Below, piece by piece: positions 35,940-44,929 of a stretch of DNA of 64,000 nucleotides (positions are counted from its first letter, which is position 1; the number at the start of each line of letters is the position of its first letter). This DNA comes from HK1 sp965220535 (GTDB lineage: Bacteria; Pseudomonadota; Gammaproteobacteria; HK1). A model generated the notes under the pieces. It was not told the DNA's origin, ran no database searches, and saw only the letters and a list, made by a program, of their open reading frames with translations. Position numbers and translations under genes: made by a program. The stretch lies in the NCBI GenBank assembly GCA_965220535.1, contig OZ244833.1:2170001-2234000 (forward strand), in the 5' to 3' direction.

Positions 35940-37130
35940 TCACGCGCAGGTATCGCCTCCCCCGTTGCCGGCGAGCATATCCCCGATGCGTTCAAGGGCG
36001 CGTTCGATATTCTCTTTGCTGTTGGCGCAGGAGAATCGCAGATAACCCTCGCCTCGAGCGCCGAAGCTCGGGCCTGCAATCACCGCCACTCCGATCTCTT
36101 CCAGCAAACGCCGCTGCAGCGTTTCGCTTGCGATACCGGTGCCGGTGATATTGGGAAAGGCGTAAAACGCCCCGCCGGGGGTGCGGCAGCGAAAACCGGG
36201 CAGCGCGTTCAGCCCTTTTACGATCGCTTTGCGGCGCTCGTCGAAGGCCGCCACCATCTCGCCGACGCTCTGCTGAGGCCCTTCGAGGGCGGCGATTCCC
36301 GCGAATTGAGCGCCGGCATTGACACAGGAATGGCAATTCACCGCCAGTCGGGTGGCCCCCTCCACCAGCGCCGGCGGCCACACTCCATAGCCCAGCCGCC
36401 AGCCGGTCATGGCGTAGGTTTTGCTCCAACCGTCGAGCACGATCAGGCGATCGGCGATCTCCGGATAATCCAAAAGACTCGTATGCTCGAGCCCGTCGTA
36501 GGTCATGCGAGAGTAGATCTCGTCGCTCAAGATCGCCACCTCGGGATGATCGACGAGCCCCTCCACCAGCCGATCCAGATGCTTTCGATGAATCGCCCCG
36601 CCGGTGGGATTGGCGGGGGAATTGATGATGATCAGGCGCGTGCGCTCGCTGATCAGCGAAAGCAGCTCCTCGGGGTCGAAGGAGAAATCCCGCTCCTCGC
36701 GCAACGGGATCGGCACCGGATCGGCGCCGCTGAAACGAATCGCGGATTCGTAGATCGGAAAACCCGGATTGGGATAGAGGATCTCGGCCCCCGGCTCGCC
36801 GAAGATCATCATCGCGAAGAACATCGTCACTTTGCCCCCGGGAACGACGATGATCCGATCCGGATGCACCTCCACCTTGCGCCGAAGCCGAAGGTCCGCG
36901 GCTACCGCCTCGCGCAGCGGCAGGATGCCGGGCGACGGGGTATAGCCGTGATGCCCGTCGTGCAGGGCCTTCGCTCCGGCTTCGACGATATGGTCCGGCG
37001 TCCTGAAATCCGGTTGGCCGATGCCTAAATTGATGATATCGCGTCCTTCGCGCTCCAACTGTTGGGCACGGGCGAGAACCTCGAAGGCGGTTTCGGTCCC
37101 GAGCGTTGCCATTCTTCGCGCCGGTTGCAT
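35940..37130 (-). CDS. Class I/II PLP-dependent aminotransferase
   Basis: A 396-residue fold-type I aminotransferase of the aspartate aminotransferase family. The family signatures are INLGIGQPDFRTPDHI, NPTGG after NSPA (PLP-contacting Asn), LSDEIYSRM (Asp for the pyridine N) and the Schiff-base Lys in LDGWSKTYAMTGWRLGY, with the substrate Arg in YLRFSCANS. The start has AGGAG about 10 bases upstream. Substrate cannot be fixed from sequence. It is divergent from the hydratase-SDR-GMC cluster. Confidence 0.9.
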   Translation of the reverse strand: MQPARRMATLGTETAFEVLARAQQLEREGRDIINLGIGQPDFRTPDHIVEAGAKALHDGHHGYTPSPGILPLREAVAADLRLRRKVEVHPDRIIVVPGGKVTMFFAMMIFGEPGAEILYPNPGFPIYESAIRFSGADPVPIPLREERDFSFDPEELLSLISERTRLIIINSPANPTGGAIHRKHLDRLVEGLVDHPEVAILSDEIYSRMTYDGLEHTSLLDYPEIADRLIVLDGWSKTYAMTGWRLGYGVWPPALVEGATRLAVNCHSCVNAGAQFAGIAALEGPQQSVGEMVAAFDERRKAIVKGLNALPGFRCRTPGGAFYAFPNITGTGIASETLQRRLLEEIGVAVIAGPSFGARGEGYLRFSCANSKENIERALERIGDMLAGNGGGDTCA

Positions 37131-37610
37131 CTGCGAGTGTCTCCTGATATTCGGTGGCGGTCGATAAACGATCGGCGAGCGGATACTTTACTACCGATAT
37201 CCCTCGAGGCTTCGTCCAAGCAGGCGGGGCCTGTGATGAGCGAAGGAAAACGCACGCGCCCGTCTCGTTCCCTTCTCGTTCCTTTTGACGGGGACAAAGT
37301 AGGGCTTTTCCCTTCCTTCGACCTTGGCCGACGCCGAGTCGGGGATCGATTCGATAGCGGCACGATGCCCTTTTCCGCGGTCTTCTCGGGCACCGCCGGC
37401 GAGCGATAGCCTCATCCGGGGGATCGGACTTCGCAGCGATTCTCGGCTCGCAATTCTGAGGCTCGCTCGGCTTTCGTCTTCGGAAAAATCGAAATATCTC
37501 GACTATCATGCACCGGCTGTCGCTATCGCAGGCGAAGTCGCACGATCGATCCGGGCGCTCGATCGCCTCGCCTCTTTTCGTTGTCAGGAGTTCGCTGTCA
37601 GGAGACTGTC
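37131..37610. other. Non-coding stretch between divergent genes
   Basis: About 480 bases holding the promoters of the aminotransferase and hydratase genes; no gene seen. Confidence 0.5.
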
Positions 37611-38384
37611 ATGACCTTCAAGGAAATCGCCGAGGCCTTATGGGATGCGCGCTTGCGGGGCCGGACCATCGAGCTCGACGCTGCCGATCGACCCGCCGGT
37701 GTCGAGAGCGCCTACGGCATTCAAAAACACCAATGCGCGATCGCGAAGACGGAGCAAATCGGCTGGAAACTCGGGGCCACCAATGCCAAGGCCCTTGCGA
37801 CCCTCGGGCTCGAAAGCGCCTTCGCCGGTCCCCTTTTCGCTTCCTTCCGGCGTGAATCGGGGGCGAGCATCGAACTGCCGGTCGCGCAATCGCCGGTATT
37901 GGAAGTCGAGTTTTCGATCGTCATGGCGCGCGACCTTCCGGCGCAGGACGCTCCGATGTCGGCGCAGGAAATCGCCCCGATGGTGGAGCATGTCGCCCCG
38001 GCCCTCGAGCTCGTCGGTTGTCGATTGCCCGGCGGGCTTGGCAACGGCGGCCCGGTTCTGATCGCCGACGGAGCGGCGAATATCGTCTGGGTCGAGGGGC
38101 AGCGGGGCTCGGGCGATTGGCGTACGATGGATCTGGGGCGGCAGGAGTGCGTTCTCACCGTCAACGGAGAGGAAAAGGCTCGCGCGAGCGGTTCGATGCT
38201 GATGTGGGGCGATGCGCTGGCGGCGACGGGCTGGTTGGCGGCGCATCCCGTGCTTGCCGAGCGCGGGTTGAAGGCCGGGGATATCGTGCTCACCGGGGCG
38301 TGCTCGGTGCTGCCGATCGCCCCCGGCGACCAGGCGCGGGCGGATTTCGGCTCCTTGGGCAGCGTCGAAGCATCCTTCGTTTGA
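37611..38384 (+). CDS. 2-keto-4-pentenoate hydratase / oxo-hexenedioate decarboxylase family protein
   Basis: A 257-residue member of the fumarylacetoacetate-hydrolase-like superfamily, MhpD/DmpE group, which hydrates 2-hydroxy-pentadienoates in aromatic meta-cleavage pathways. Family cues: GWKLGATNAKALATLGL, the metal-binding EVEFSIVMARDLP (Glu pair), and GDIVLTGACSVLPIAPGD. The ATG has AGGAG 6 bases upstream. No ring-cleavage dioxygenase is nearby, so the compound processed is unknown. The same-strand SDR and GMC oxidoreductase genes follow closely and may form a small catabolic operon. Confidence 0.85.
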   Translation: MTFKEIAEALWDARLRGRTIELDAADRPAGVESAYGIQKHQCAIAKTEQIGWKLGATNAKALATLGLESAFAGPLFASFRRESGASIELPVAQSPVLEVEFSIVMARDLPAQDAPMSAQEIAPMVEHVAPALELVGCRLPGGLGNGGPVLIADGAANIVWVEGQRGSGDWRTMDLGRQECVLTVNGEEKARASGSMLMWGDALAATGWLAAHPVLAERGLKAGDIVLTGACSVLPIAPGDQARADFGSLGSVEASFV

Positions 38385-38468
38385 ACAGACCCTTCTTTAT
38401 CCGGTCCGCCCTCCGAAGCGAAAGACAGCGCGGCGGATATGCGACGGCAAGGAGACGAGGAGACGAGC

Positions 38469-39239
38469 ATGAATACGAGCGACGACGGCGGCTCGAAGAT
38501 CGCGATGATCACCGGCGCCGGCAGCGGGGTCGGGCGCGTCAGCGCACTGGCGATGCTGCGCGAGGGCTGGTCGGTGGTATTGGTCGGGCGGCGCGAGGAG
38601 CCGCTCGAACAAACGAAAGCGATGGCCCGGGACGACGGCGACCGGGCTATTGCGGTGCCTGCCGATGTCAGCGATCCGGATTCGGTGCGCGCCCTTTTCG
38701 AAGCGACGCACCGGCGCTTCGGTCGCCTGGACTTTCTCTTCAACAACGCCGGGATCTCGGCCCCGGGAGTCCCGCTCGAGGAGATATCGGTCGAGCAGTG
38801 GAAGAAAGTGGTCGATATCAACCTCACCGGGGTCTTTCTGTGCACGCAAGAGGCGTTCCGGATGATGAAAAACCAGACCCCCGGCGGCGGCCGCATCGTC
38901 AATAACGGCTCGATCTCGGCTCATGTCCCGCGTCCGAATTCGGCTCCTTATACCGCCACCAAACATGCCATCACGGGGTTGACTCGCTCGACATCGCTGG
39001 ACGGGCGTCGCTACGACATCGCCTGCGGTCAGATCGATATCGGCAACGCATTGACCGAAATGGCGACCCCGATGACCAAAGGCGTCCCCCAAGCGAACGG
39101 GGAGGTCGCGATCGAAGCGGTGATGGATCCGCAGCACGTAGCCGATGCTCTGCTGTGCATGGCGCGCTTGCCGCTCGACGCCAATATCCTGACCCTGACG
39201 GTCATGGCGACCAAGATGCCCTTTGTCGGCCGCGGGTGA
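38469..39239 (+). CDS. Short-chain dehydrogenase/reductase
   Basis: A 256-residue classical SDR using NAD(P)H. Visible motifs: nucleotide-binding TGAGSGVG, NNAG in LFNNAGISAPG, and the catalytic Ser with YTATKHAITG (Tyr-x3-Lys). The ATG is preceded by an AGGAG. The GMC oxidoreductase gene starts 15 bases after its stop, so they are cotranscribed. Substrate unknown. Confidence 0.92.
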   Translation: MNTSDDGGSKIAMITGAGSGVGRVSALAMLREGWSVVLVGRREEPLEQTKAMARDDGDRAIAVPADVSDPDSVRALFEATHRRFGRLDFLFNNAGISAPGVPLEEISVEQWKKVVDINLTGVFLCTQEAFRMMKNQTPGGGRIVNNGSISAHVPRPNSAPYTATKHAITGLTRSTSLDGRRYDIACGQIDIGNALTEMATPMTKGVPQANGEVAIEAVMDPQHVADALLCMARLPLDANILTLTVMATKMPFVGRG

Positions 39240-39254
39240 ATACGGACAGGCGCG

Positions 39255-40886
39255 GTGTCGAAGCCGGAGGAATTCGATTTCGTGATCGTCGGCACCGGCA
39301 CCGCCGGGGCCGTGCTCGTCAATCGCCTGAGCGCCGATGGCCGCTTTCGCGTCTGCGCCCTCGAGGCCGGTGGACGCGACCTTAACCCCTTCATCCATAT
39401 CCCCGCCGGCTTCATGAAGACCATGACCGACCCCTCGGTGAACTGGCTCTACGAAGCCGAGCCCGGCGAGGGAACGGCCGGTCGCCGCATTCCCCATCCG
39501 CGCGGCAAGACCTTCGGCGGCTCGAGCTCGATCAACGGCCATATCTATAACCGGGGGCAGCGGGCGGATTTCGACAGCTGGGCCCAGCGCGGCAATCGCG
39601 GCTGGGGCTATGCCGATGTGCTGCCTTATTTCCGGCGCAGCGAATGTCGGATCGGCACCGGCGACGATCGCTTCCGCGGCCGCGACGGGGAGTTCACGGT
39701 CGAGGATTTGCCTTGGAAACCCCCGCTCTGCGAGGCCTTCATCGCCGCTGCCGAGAGTCTCGGCATCCCGCGCAATCCCGATTACAACGGGGAACGACAA
39801 GAGGGAGTCGCTTATTTTCAGCGCAGCGTGCACCGCGCGCGAAGGATGAGCACGGCCCGAGCGCACCTGCGACCGGCGATGCGGCGCTCCAATGTCGACG
39901 TGCGCTCTCATGCGCATGCCACCCGTATCCTCTTCGACGGCGCCCGCGCTCGGGGGGTCGAATATCTGCGCGCCGGCGAGCGATGCGAGGTGCACGCCAC
40001 CCGCGAGGTGATCCTCGCCGGCGGGGCCGTCAATTCGCCGCAACTTCTGCAAATTTCAGGGGTCGGTCCCCCCTCGTTGCTCGGCGATTTGGGAGTGCCG
40101 GTGCTAAGGGCTCTGTCCGGGGTCGGGGAGAACCTGCGCGATCACTACGCGGTGCGCACCGCCTTCAGGGTCAAGGGCGCCCGCACGATCAACGAGCTCG
40201 CTCGGGGCTGGCGCCTCGGTCTCGAGATCGCCAAATATTTTCTCGGCGGACGAGGAATTCTCACCTTGCAGCCGACCCTCGTGGGTTGTTTTTGGAGATC
40301 CGACGAGGCTTTGGAGGGCGGCGATCTGCAACTGACCTTCACCCCCGCCAGCTATCGCCAAGGCGTGCAATCCACCTTGGAAAGCGAGCCGGGGGCGACG
40401 ATAGCGGTTTGGCAGCAGCGCCCGGAGAGTAGCGGCTTCGTTCGCGCCCGCTCGCCGGATCCCTTGGAAAAGCCTTCGATCCAGCCGAATTACCTCGCCG
40501 ACGCATACGACCGCCAAGTCATCGTCGAAGGAGTGCGTTTGGCGAGACGGTTGATGCGAAGCGCACCGCTGCAGGCTTGGTTCGAGCGCGAGGCGTTGCC
40601 GGGGGAGGGGGTAAGCAGCGACGAGGAGATTCTCGATTTCATCCGCGGGATCGGCACCACCGCCTTTCATCTGATGGGGAGCTGTCGCATGGGACCGGCC
40701 GGCGATCCGATGGCGGTGGTCGACGACCGCCTGCGGGTGCACGGTATCGAGGGCCTGAGAGTCGCCGACGCCTCGATCATGCCGATGATGCCCTCGGCCA
40801 ATACCAACGCCTCCACCTTGATGATCGGCGAGAAGGCCTCCGACCTGATCCTCGGCCGAAGTCCGCTTGAAGCTGCGGATATTTGA
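39255..40886 (+). CDS. GMC family FAD-dependent oxidoreductase (choline dehydrogenase-like)
   Basis: A 543-residue glucose-methanol-choline oxidoreductase starting at GTG. The Rossmann FAD motif is FVIVGTGTAGAVLVNRL; the GMC signatures PRGKTFGGSSSINGH and ILAGGAVNSPQLLQISGVGP follow, and the C-terminal catalytic His and Asn sit in TTAFHLMGSCRMGP and MPSANTNASTLMIGEKA. It oxidises an alcohol to an aldehyde at the membrane or in the cytoplasm. Choline dehydrogenase itself is one option, but without betaine-aldehyde dehydrogenase nearby the substrate stays open. Confidence 0.92.
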   Translation: MSKPEEFDFVIVGTGTAGAVLVNRLSADGRFRVCALEAGGRDLNPFIHIPAGFMKTMTDPSVNWLYEAEPGEGTAGRRIPHPRGKTFGGSSSINGHIYNRGQRADFDSWAQRGNRGWGYADVLPYFRRSECRIGTGDDRFRGRDGEFTVEDLPWKPPLCEAFIAAAESLGIPRNPDYNGERQEGVAYFQRSVHRARRMSTARAHLRPAMRRSNVDVRSHAHATRILFDGARARGVEYLRAGERCEVHATREVILAGGAVNSPQLLQISGVGPPSLLGDLGVPVLRALSGVGENLRDHYAVRTAFRVKGARTINELARGWRLGLEIAKYFLGGRGILTLQPTLVGCFWRSDEALEGGDLQLTFTPASYRQGVQSTLESEPGATIAVWQQRPESSGFVRARSPDPLEKPSIQPNYLADAYDRQVIVEGVRLARRLMRSAPLQAWFEREALPGEGVSSDEEILDFIRGIGTTAFHLMGSCRMGPAGDPMAVVDDRLRVHGIEGLRVADASIMPMMPSANTNASTLMIGEKASDLILGRSPLEAADI

Positions 40887-41006
40887 CGGATTCGAGGGAT
40901 CCGAAAAAGCGAGTGCGCCTATGGTCTCGTTCGCGTTTGCATTCTCATTCGTCTTCGCGCCCGGAGCACGCTGTCGTTTTCAATCACCGATGACAAGACT
41001 CGGGTA

Positions 41007-41717
41007 ATGGATAAAAAGACGCGGTTTATCTTCATCGACGAGGCGGGCAATGTCGACTTCAGTGCGAAGGGCACGAAGTATTTCGTTTTGACCGGAATCT
41101 GTACGCTAGAACCCTTGGCGGGACGAGATGGGTTGGCGCGCATCAAATACGACTTGCTCGGTAGCGGCAAAAATATAGAGTCTTTTCATGCATCCGAAGA
41201 CAAACAATGCATTCGAAACAGGGTATTTGCCGAGATCGAAAACCTCCGGGATTTCGAGATCCACAGCGTTATCGCCGACAAGCGAAAAACCCATCCATCG
41301 CTATATAGAAGCGAAGTCGGGGAGGTCGTGGAGAAATTCTATAAACAGGTTTGCGAAACGCTTCTTCAATATATCTTGCAACGATTTCTCGTATTGAAGA
41401 GTGAAAAAAACATCACCGATATCGTCGTCGTTCTGGACAATCTTTTCCGCTCCAAGAAGCGTGATTTTGTTACGAAGCATATAAAACAATCTATGAAAAA
41501 TCGATTCGCTAAAACGCCTTATGTTTATTTTCATCAGATGAAATCGGATATCAATTGCCAAATCAGCGATTATTGCTGCTGGGCGATTTTCGTCAAGTGG
41601 AATCGAGACGAAATGCGACCCTACAGCGAGATCGTGCATCGTGTACAAAGCGAATTCGATTTATTCAGAACCGGAACCAAGCGATATTATCGAGCCATCT
41701 ATCGTCCCCCGACCTAA
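41007..41717 (+). CDS. DUF3800 domain protein
   Basis: A 236-residue protein of the DUF3800 family. The RNase-H-like acidic residues are visible as FIFIDEAGN at the start, VVVLDNLF in the middle and DINCQISDYCCWAIF near the end. DUF3800 proteins are frequent in defence islands and mobile regions and are thought to be nucleases, but activity is unproven. The gene is A+T-richer than its neighbours, and no strong ribosome site precedes the ATG. It stands alone between the GMC gene and a folded non-coding element, consistent with acquired DNA. Confidence 0.88.
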   Translation: MDKKTRFIFIDEAGNVDFSAKGTKYFVLTGICTLEPLAGRDGLARIKYDLLGSGKNIESFHASEDKQCIRNRVFAEIENLRDFEIHSVIADKRKTHPSLYRSEVGEVVEKFYKQVCETLLQYILQRFLVLKSEKNITDIVVVLDNLFRSKKRDFVTKHIKQSMKNRFAKTPYVYFHQMKSDINCQISDYCCWAIFVKWNRDEMRPYSEIVHRVQSEFDLFRTGTKRYYRAIYRPPT

Positions 41718-41972
41718 AGTTTTTGAGATACCCTTGTCGCCGTTTTTATGTCCTAAATCCGAATGAGCTAATCGCTGGGCCGAAGGATTCATCCGTGCCT
41801 TGAAGACATCCAAGCCATCCAAGAGTCGCGACACGCTGCAAGGGCTAAAGGATTGCTATCACCGACACTGACCGATCGAAGGCTTAGGACGCTGTTTCCC
41901 GAATCGATTGGAAAGGAAACGCGATGAACGAAATCTCGGCGGCCGCATAAGATTCACGAGTGTTTAAAAATG

Positions 41973-42028
41973 ACCACCCCGCCTATCCCTTTCGGGAAGA
42001 GCCCCGGGGCTCTTATCAGCGGGGTGGT
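41973..42028. other. Cruciform-like folded element of unknown role
   Basis: ACCACCCCGC at 41973-41982 pairs perfectly with GCGGGGTGGT at 42019-42028. Inside it are two further hairpins: CCC-TTTC-GGG (41987-41996) and the 18-base palindrome AAGAGCCCCGGGGCTCTT (41997-42014). The result is a three-way junction in DNA or RNA of either strand. It lies in the 457-base gap between the DUF3800 and coiled-coil genes. It is not a tRNA or known riboswitch; a REP-like or structured-terminator element is possible. Confidence 0.6.
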
Positions 42029-42118
42029 ACCTTTACCGACTTGATCTTGGGAATTCGATTTCGACCTCGCCATATTTTCCGTCAAGTATCGGGCAGTAAG
42101 CGCCGATGGATGCGATGA

Positions 42119-42151
42119 CCCTTTCGAAGGGGTATAAGCCCTTCGAAAGGG
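42119..42151 (-). terminator. Hairpin after the coiled-coil membrane protein gene
   Basis: CCCTTTCGAAGGG and CCCTTCGAAAGGG form a perfect 13-bp inverted repeat with loop GTATAAG, 24 bases beyond the stop of the 42175-42693 gene. No T-run is obvious. Confidence 0.55.
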
Positions 42152-42174
42152 AGAGGGTCGGATACTTCATGGGG

Positions 42175-42693
42175 TTATTTATTGATAACCAAATTGGCTA
42201 AAAATGACCCGAAGAGGATAACGAGTCCGGTAAAGGCAGAAGCGAGCCCCGTCGCTTTCGCGAGAACCCCGAAACTCCCCTTTTCGAAAGATATTTGAAG
42301 TTCGGTTTTATTTTTGTCCATCGCCACAAGGACCTCTTGGATCCTTTTTTCGTTTCGTTTTTCTTGCTCGTCCAAGAGGACTCGAAATCGTTGATCTTGC
42401 TCGTCCAAGAGGACTCGAAATCGTTGATCTTGCTCTTTCATGAGATCCTGATATCGTTGCTCATTCTCTTCCATGCGAGCCTCATGCTTTTCCATGCGAG
42501 CATCTTGCTTTTCCATGTGAGCCTGATGGCGTTTCTCATGCTCTTCCATGCGGGCATCTTGCTTTTCCATGTGAGCCTGATGGTGTTTCTCTTGCTCTTC
42601 CATGCGGGCATCTTGGCGTTGCTCATGTTCTTCGATGAGCGTACCAAGGGATTCAATATCTTTTTTCAAGACAGTGACGTCGTCGGTGGACAT
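42175..42693 (-). CDS. Coiled-coil repeat protein with C-terminal membrane anchor
   Basis: A 172-residue protein with start ATG 42693 and GGAGAAAG upstream. Residues 5-120 are a long coiled coil made of tandem repeats: units like HQAHMEKQDARMEEHEKR (about 21 residues) and two or three copies of QDQRFRVLLDE (11 residues). The DNA repeats are nearly identical, so the length is likely variable. Residues 145-170 form one membrane helix (GLASAFTGLVILFGSFLANL). Architecture parallels the small 35094-35384 protein. Function unknown; membrane-anchored coils often scaffold or sense envelope distance (speculation). Confidence 0.8.
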   Translation of the reverse strand: MSTDDVTVLKKDIESLGTLIEEHEQRQDARMEEQEKHHQAHMEKQDARMEEHEKRHQAHMEKQDARMEKHEARMEENEQRYQDLMKEQDQRFRVLLDEQDQRFRVLLDEQEKRNEKRIQEVLVAMDKNKTELQISFEKGSFGVLAKATGLASAFTGLVILFGSFLANLVINK

Positions 42694-42840
42694 GTTCTTT
42701 CTCCGTTTCGCTGACGAGTGGACCTAGATACCTCCCGGGCCGTCCCGGGATCGTCGGGGGAGGAACCCTGCCTCTCCCTCGACGCAGTATACAGCGAATA
42801 CCGCGAAGGGAGAATATTTATCGAGGGTAGACTTTCCCCT

Positions 42841-42989
42841 GTCGCGCTGTTGTTGACCAAGGCCCCGCTGCCGCTTCGGGTGAGCGCCTAGGCGGTGAAA
42901 CTCGCCTGCGATCGAAGCTCGCAAGCAAGACCCAAGCCCGCCCACCGATACCCTATTCCGGCGGCGAGCGCTTCCGCTTGCAGGTGCCT
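42841..42989 (-). pseudogene. Decayed copy of the four-Cys module tail
   Basis: On the minus strand this stretch translates in one frame as RHLQAEALAAGIGYRWAG, LGLACELRSQASFTA, stop, ALTRSGSGALVNNSA, clearly the second half of module B. A TAG at 42890-42888 stands where relatives have the CAG of FTVQ. The upstream part of the module is not recognisable, so this is a truncated, inactivated paralogue rather than a functional gene. Confidence 0.75.
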
Positions 42990-43733
42990 TGTCGTCAGGC
43001 CCTTGATTCGTCCGAGGTAGCTCTCTTATCTCTTCCCGTCGTCCAATAGGTTTGTCGATCGACTGGTGCATGCTTATAGCGTGCGCCGGATTTCGTCGAT
43101 GGGCGCTACGCGCTTCGAAGGGCGAGCGAAGCACTCGGTGCGAGGGTAGGACGTCGACGATCGTTCCCGTCCCCGGGTTTCGTTTCGAGGGTTCGAAGTC
43201 CCGCCCTTGTCGACGGCCTCGAAGCGTTCGGAGCGCGTTCGAAACACGGGTCGGCTGCGGTGCCTTCGAAGCCTGACCCGAGGGATTCGCCGACGCGGAT
43301 CGGACAGGATGATTTCGGGGATAGGCGTTTTGGCCTTGACGAGCGGAGCGTTTCGTTCTTATATATCCTTTGTCGTTTTGCCGGCGCTTGTTATCCGCCT
43401 CCATCGGCCTCGTTGCGGGCGATGGGGAGCGTGGTGCCAATCGCAACGCCAAGCGCCGCGCTTCGTCCGACCGATTTGCCGATATCGAAGAAGATGGAAG
43501 GATCGGCGACGGGGTGATAAGGTTTCGTGCGAAAAAGAGGATCGTTCGCAGGGTCATCCGCGGCCTTGATCTTCGCAAATCGCTCCTCGCAAAGCGGCGC
43601 CGCGAGGGCGAGATCGATCGTCGATATCGGGGTCGGGAATCGTTTTCGTCTGCATCTCGACGATGCCGGGCCTCGTCTTGTCGATCGATGACGCGCCCGT
43701 CTTTTCGTTTCGCTTCGACAAGGAGTTCTCCCG
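42990..43733. other. Non-coding stretch, nothing recognised
   Basis: About 740 bases between the module remnant and ivd. It may contain the unrecognisable 5' part of the decayed module gene. AAGGAG at its end is the ivd ribosome site. Confidence 0.5.
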
Positions 43734-44897
43734 ATGTTCGATTCCGGCATGCAATTCGGCTTGGGGCAAGAGATCGAAGCGCTGCGGGAGAGCGTGCACC
43801 GGTTCGCGCAGGAGAGGATCGCCCCTCGAGCGGCGGAGATAGACAAGAGCAACGAGTTTCCGCAAGATCTTTGGAAAGAGATGGGCGATCTCGGCTTGCA
43901 CGGCATCACGGTGGAGGAATCCCTCGGCGGGGCGGGGATGGGCTATCTCGCCCATGTCGTGGCCTTGGAGGAGATCGGCCGCGCCTCGGCGGCGGTCGCG
44001 CTTTCCTACGGTGCCCATTCCAATCTTTGCATCAACCAGATCCGGCGCAACGGCAGCGAGGAGCAACGGCGCAAATACCTTCCCCGTCTGATCGCCGGCG
44101 AGAGCGTCGGCGCGTTGGCGATGAGCGAATCCGGCGCCGGATCGGATGTGGTCTCGATGCGGCTGCGGGCTCGCAAGCATAACGACCGCTTCGTTCTTGA
44201 GGGGACGAAGATGTGGATCACCAACGGTCCCGATGCCGATGTGCTGGTGGTCTACGCCAAGACGGATCCGGAAGCCGGTTCGCGCGGGATCACGGCATTT
44301 ATCGTCGAGCGGGACTTCCCCGGCTTTTCCGCCTCCCCCAAACTCGACAAGCTCGGGATGCGGGGATCGAATACCAGCGAGCTGGTCTTCGATGATTGCG
44401 AGGTGCCCTACGAGAACGTTCTGGGCAAAGAGGGTCGGGGGGTGGGGGTATTGATGTCCGGTCTCGATTTCGAGCGGGTGGTGCTCGCCGGCGGTCCTTT
44501 GGGGATCATGGCCGCTTGTCTCGATCTGGTCGTTCCCTATGTGCACGAGCGGCGGCAATTCGATCGAGCCATCGGCGAATTTCAGCTGGTGCAGGCCCGC
44601 CTCGCCGATATCTACACCGGCGCCAACGCCTGCCGCGCTTATGTCTATGCAGTCGCCGCCGCTTGCGATCGAGGCGAGGTCACGCGCAAGGACGCCGCCG
44701 GTTGCATTCTCTACGCCGCGGAAAAAGCCACCGGCATCGCTCTCGATACCATTCAGCTTTTGGGGGGCAACGGCTATATCAACGATTACCCCGCCGGACG
44801 CTTGCTGCGCGATGCCAAGCTCTACGAGATCGGCGCCGGGACTTCCGAAATCCGCCGCATGCTGATCGGTCGCGAACTCTTCGAAGAAAGCGCCTGA
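43734..44897 (+). CDS. ivd: Isovaleryl-CoA dehydrogenase
   Basis: A 387-residue FAD acyl-CoA dehydrogenase that oxidises isovaleryl-CoA to 3-methylcrotonyl-CoA in leucine breakdown. Motifs: AMSESGAGSDVVSM (FAD/substrate binding), KMWITNGPDAD, KLGMRGSNTSELVF, FERVVLAGGPLGIM with the Glu of this subgroup, and QLLGGNGYINDYPAGR-type C-terminus with GAGTSEIRR. AAGGAG is 8 bases before the ATG. The identification is strengthened by methylcrotonyl-CoA carboxylase genes downstream, separated only by an HNH endonuclease gene. Confidence 0.95.
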   Translation: MFDSGMQFGLGQEIEALRESVHRFAQERIAPRAAEIDKSNEFPQDLWKEMGDLGLHGITVEESLGGAGMGYLAHVVALEEIGRASAAVALSYGAHSNLCINQIRRNGSEEQRRKYLPRLIAGESVGALAMSESGAGSDVVSMRLRARKHNDRFVLEGTKMWITNGPDADVLVVYAKTDPEAGSRGITAFIVERDFPGFSASPKLDKLGMRGSNTSELVFDDCEVPYENVLGKEGRGVGVLMSGLDFERVVLAGGPLGIMAACLDLVVPYVHERRQFDRAIGEFQLVQARLADIYTGANACRAYVYAVAAACDRGEVTRKDAAGCILYAAEKATGIALDTIQLLGGNGYINDYPAGRLLRDAKLYEIGAGTSEIRRMLIGRELFEESA

Positions 44898-44929
44898 AAA
44901 GGGACCGAGGCAGATAGGATCCGATCGAG

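Noticed and set aside
42360..42620. CRISPR array (regular repeats)
   Set aside because: The repeats are in phase with a coiled-coil reading frame, have no unique spacers, and vary between 33 and about 63 bases.
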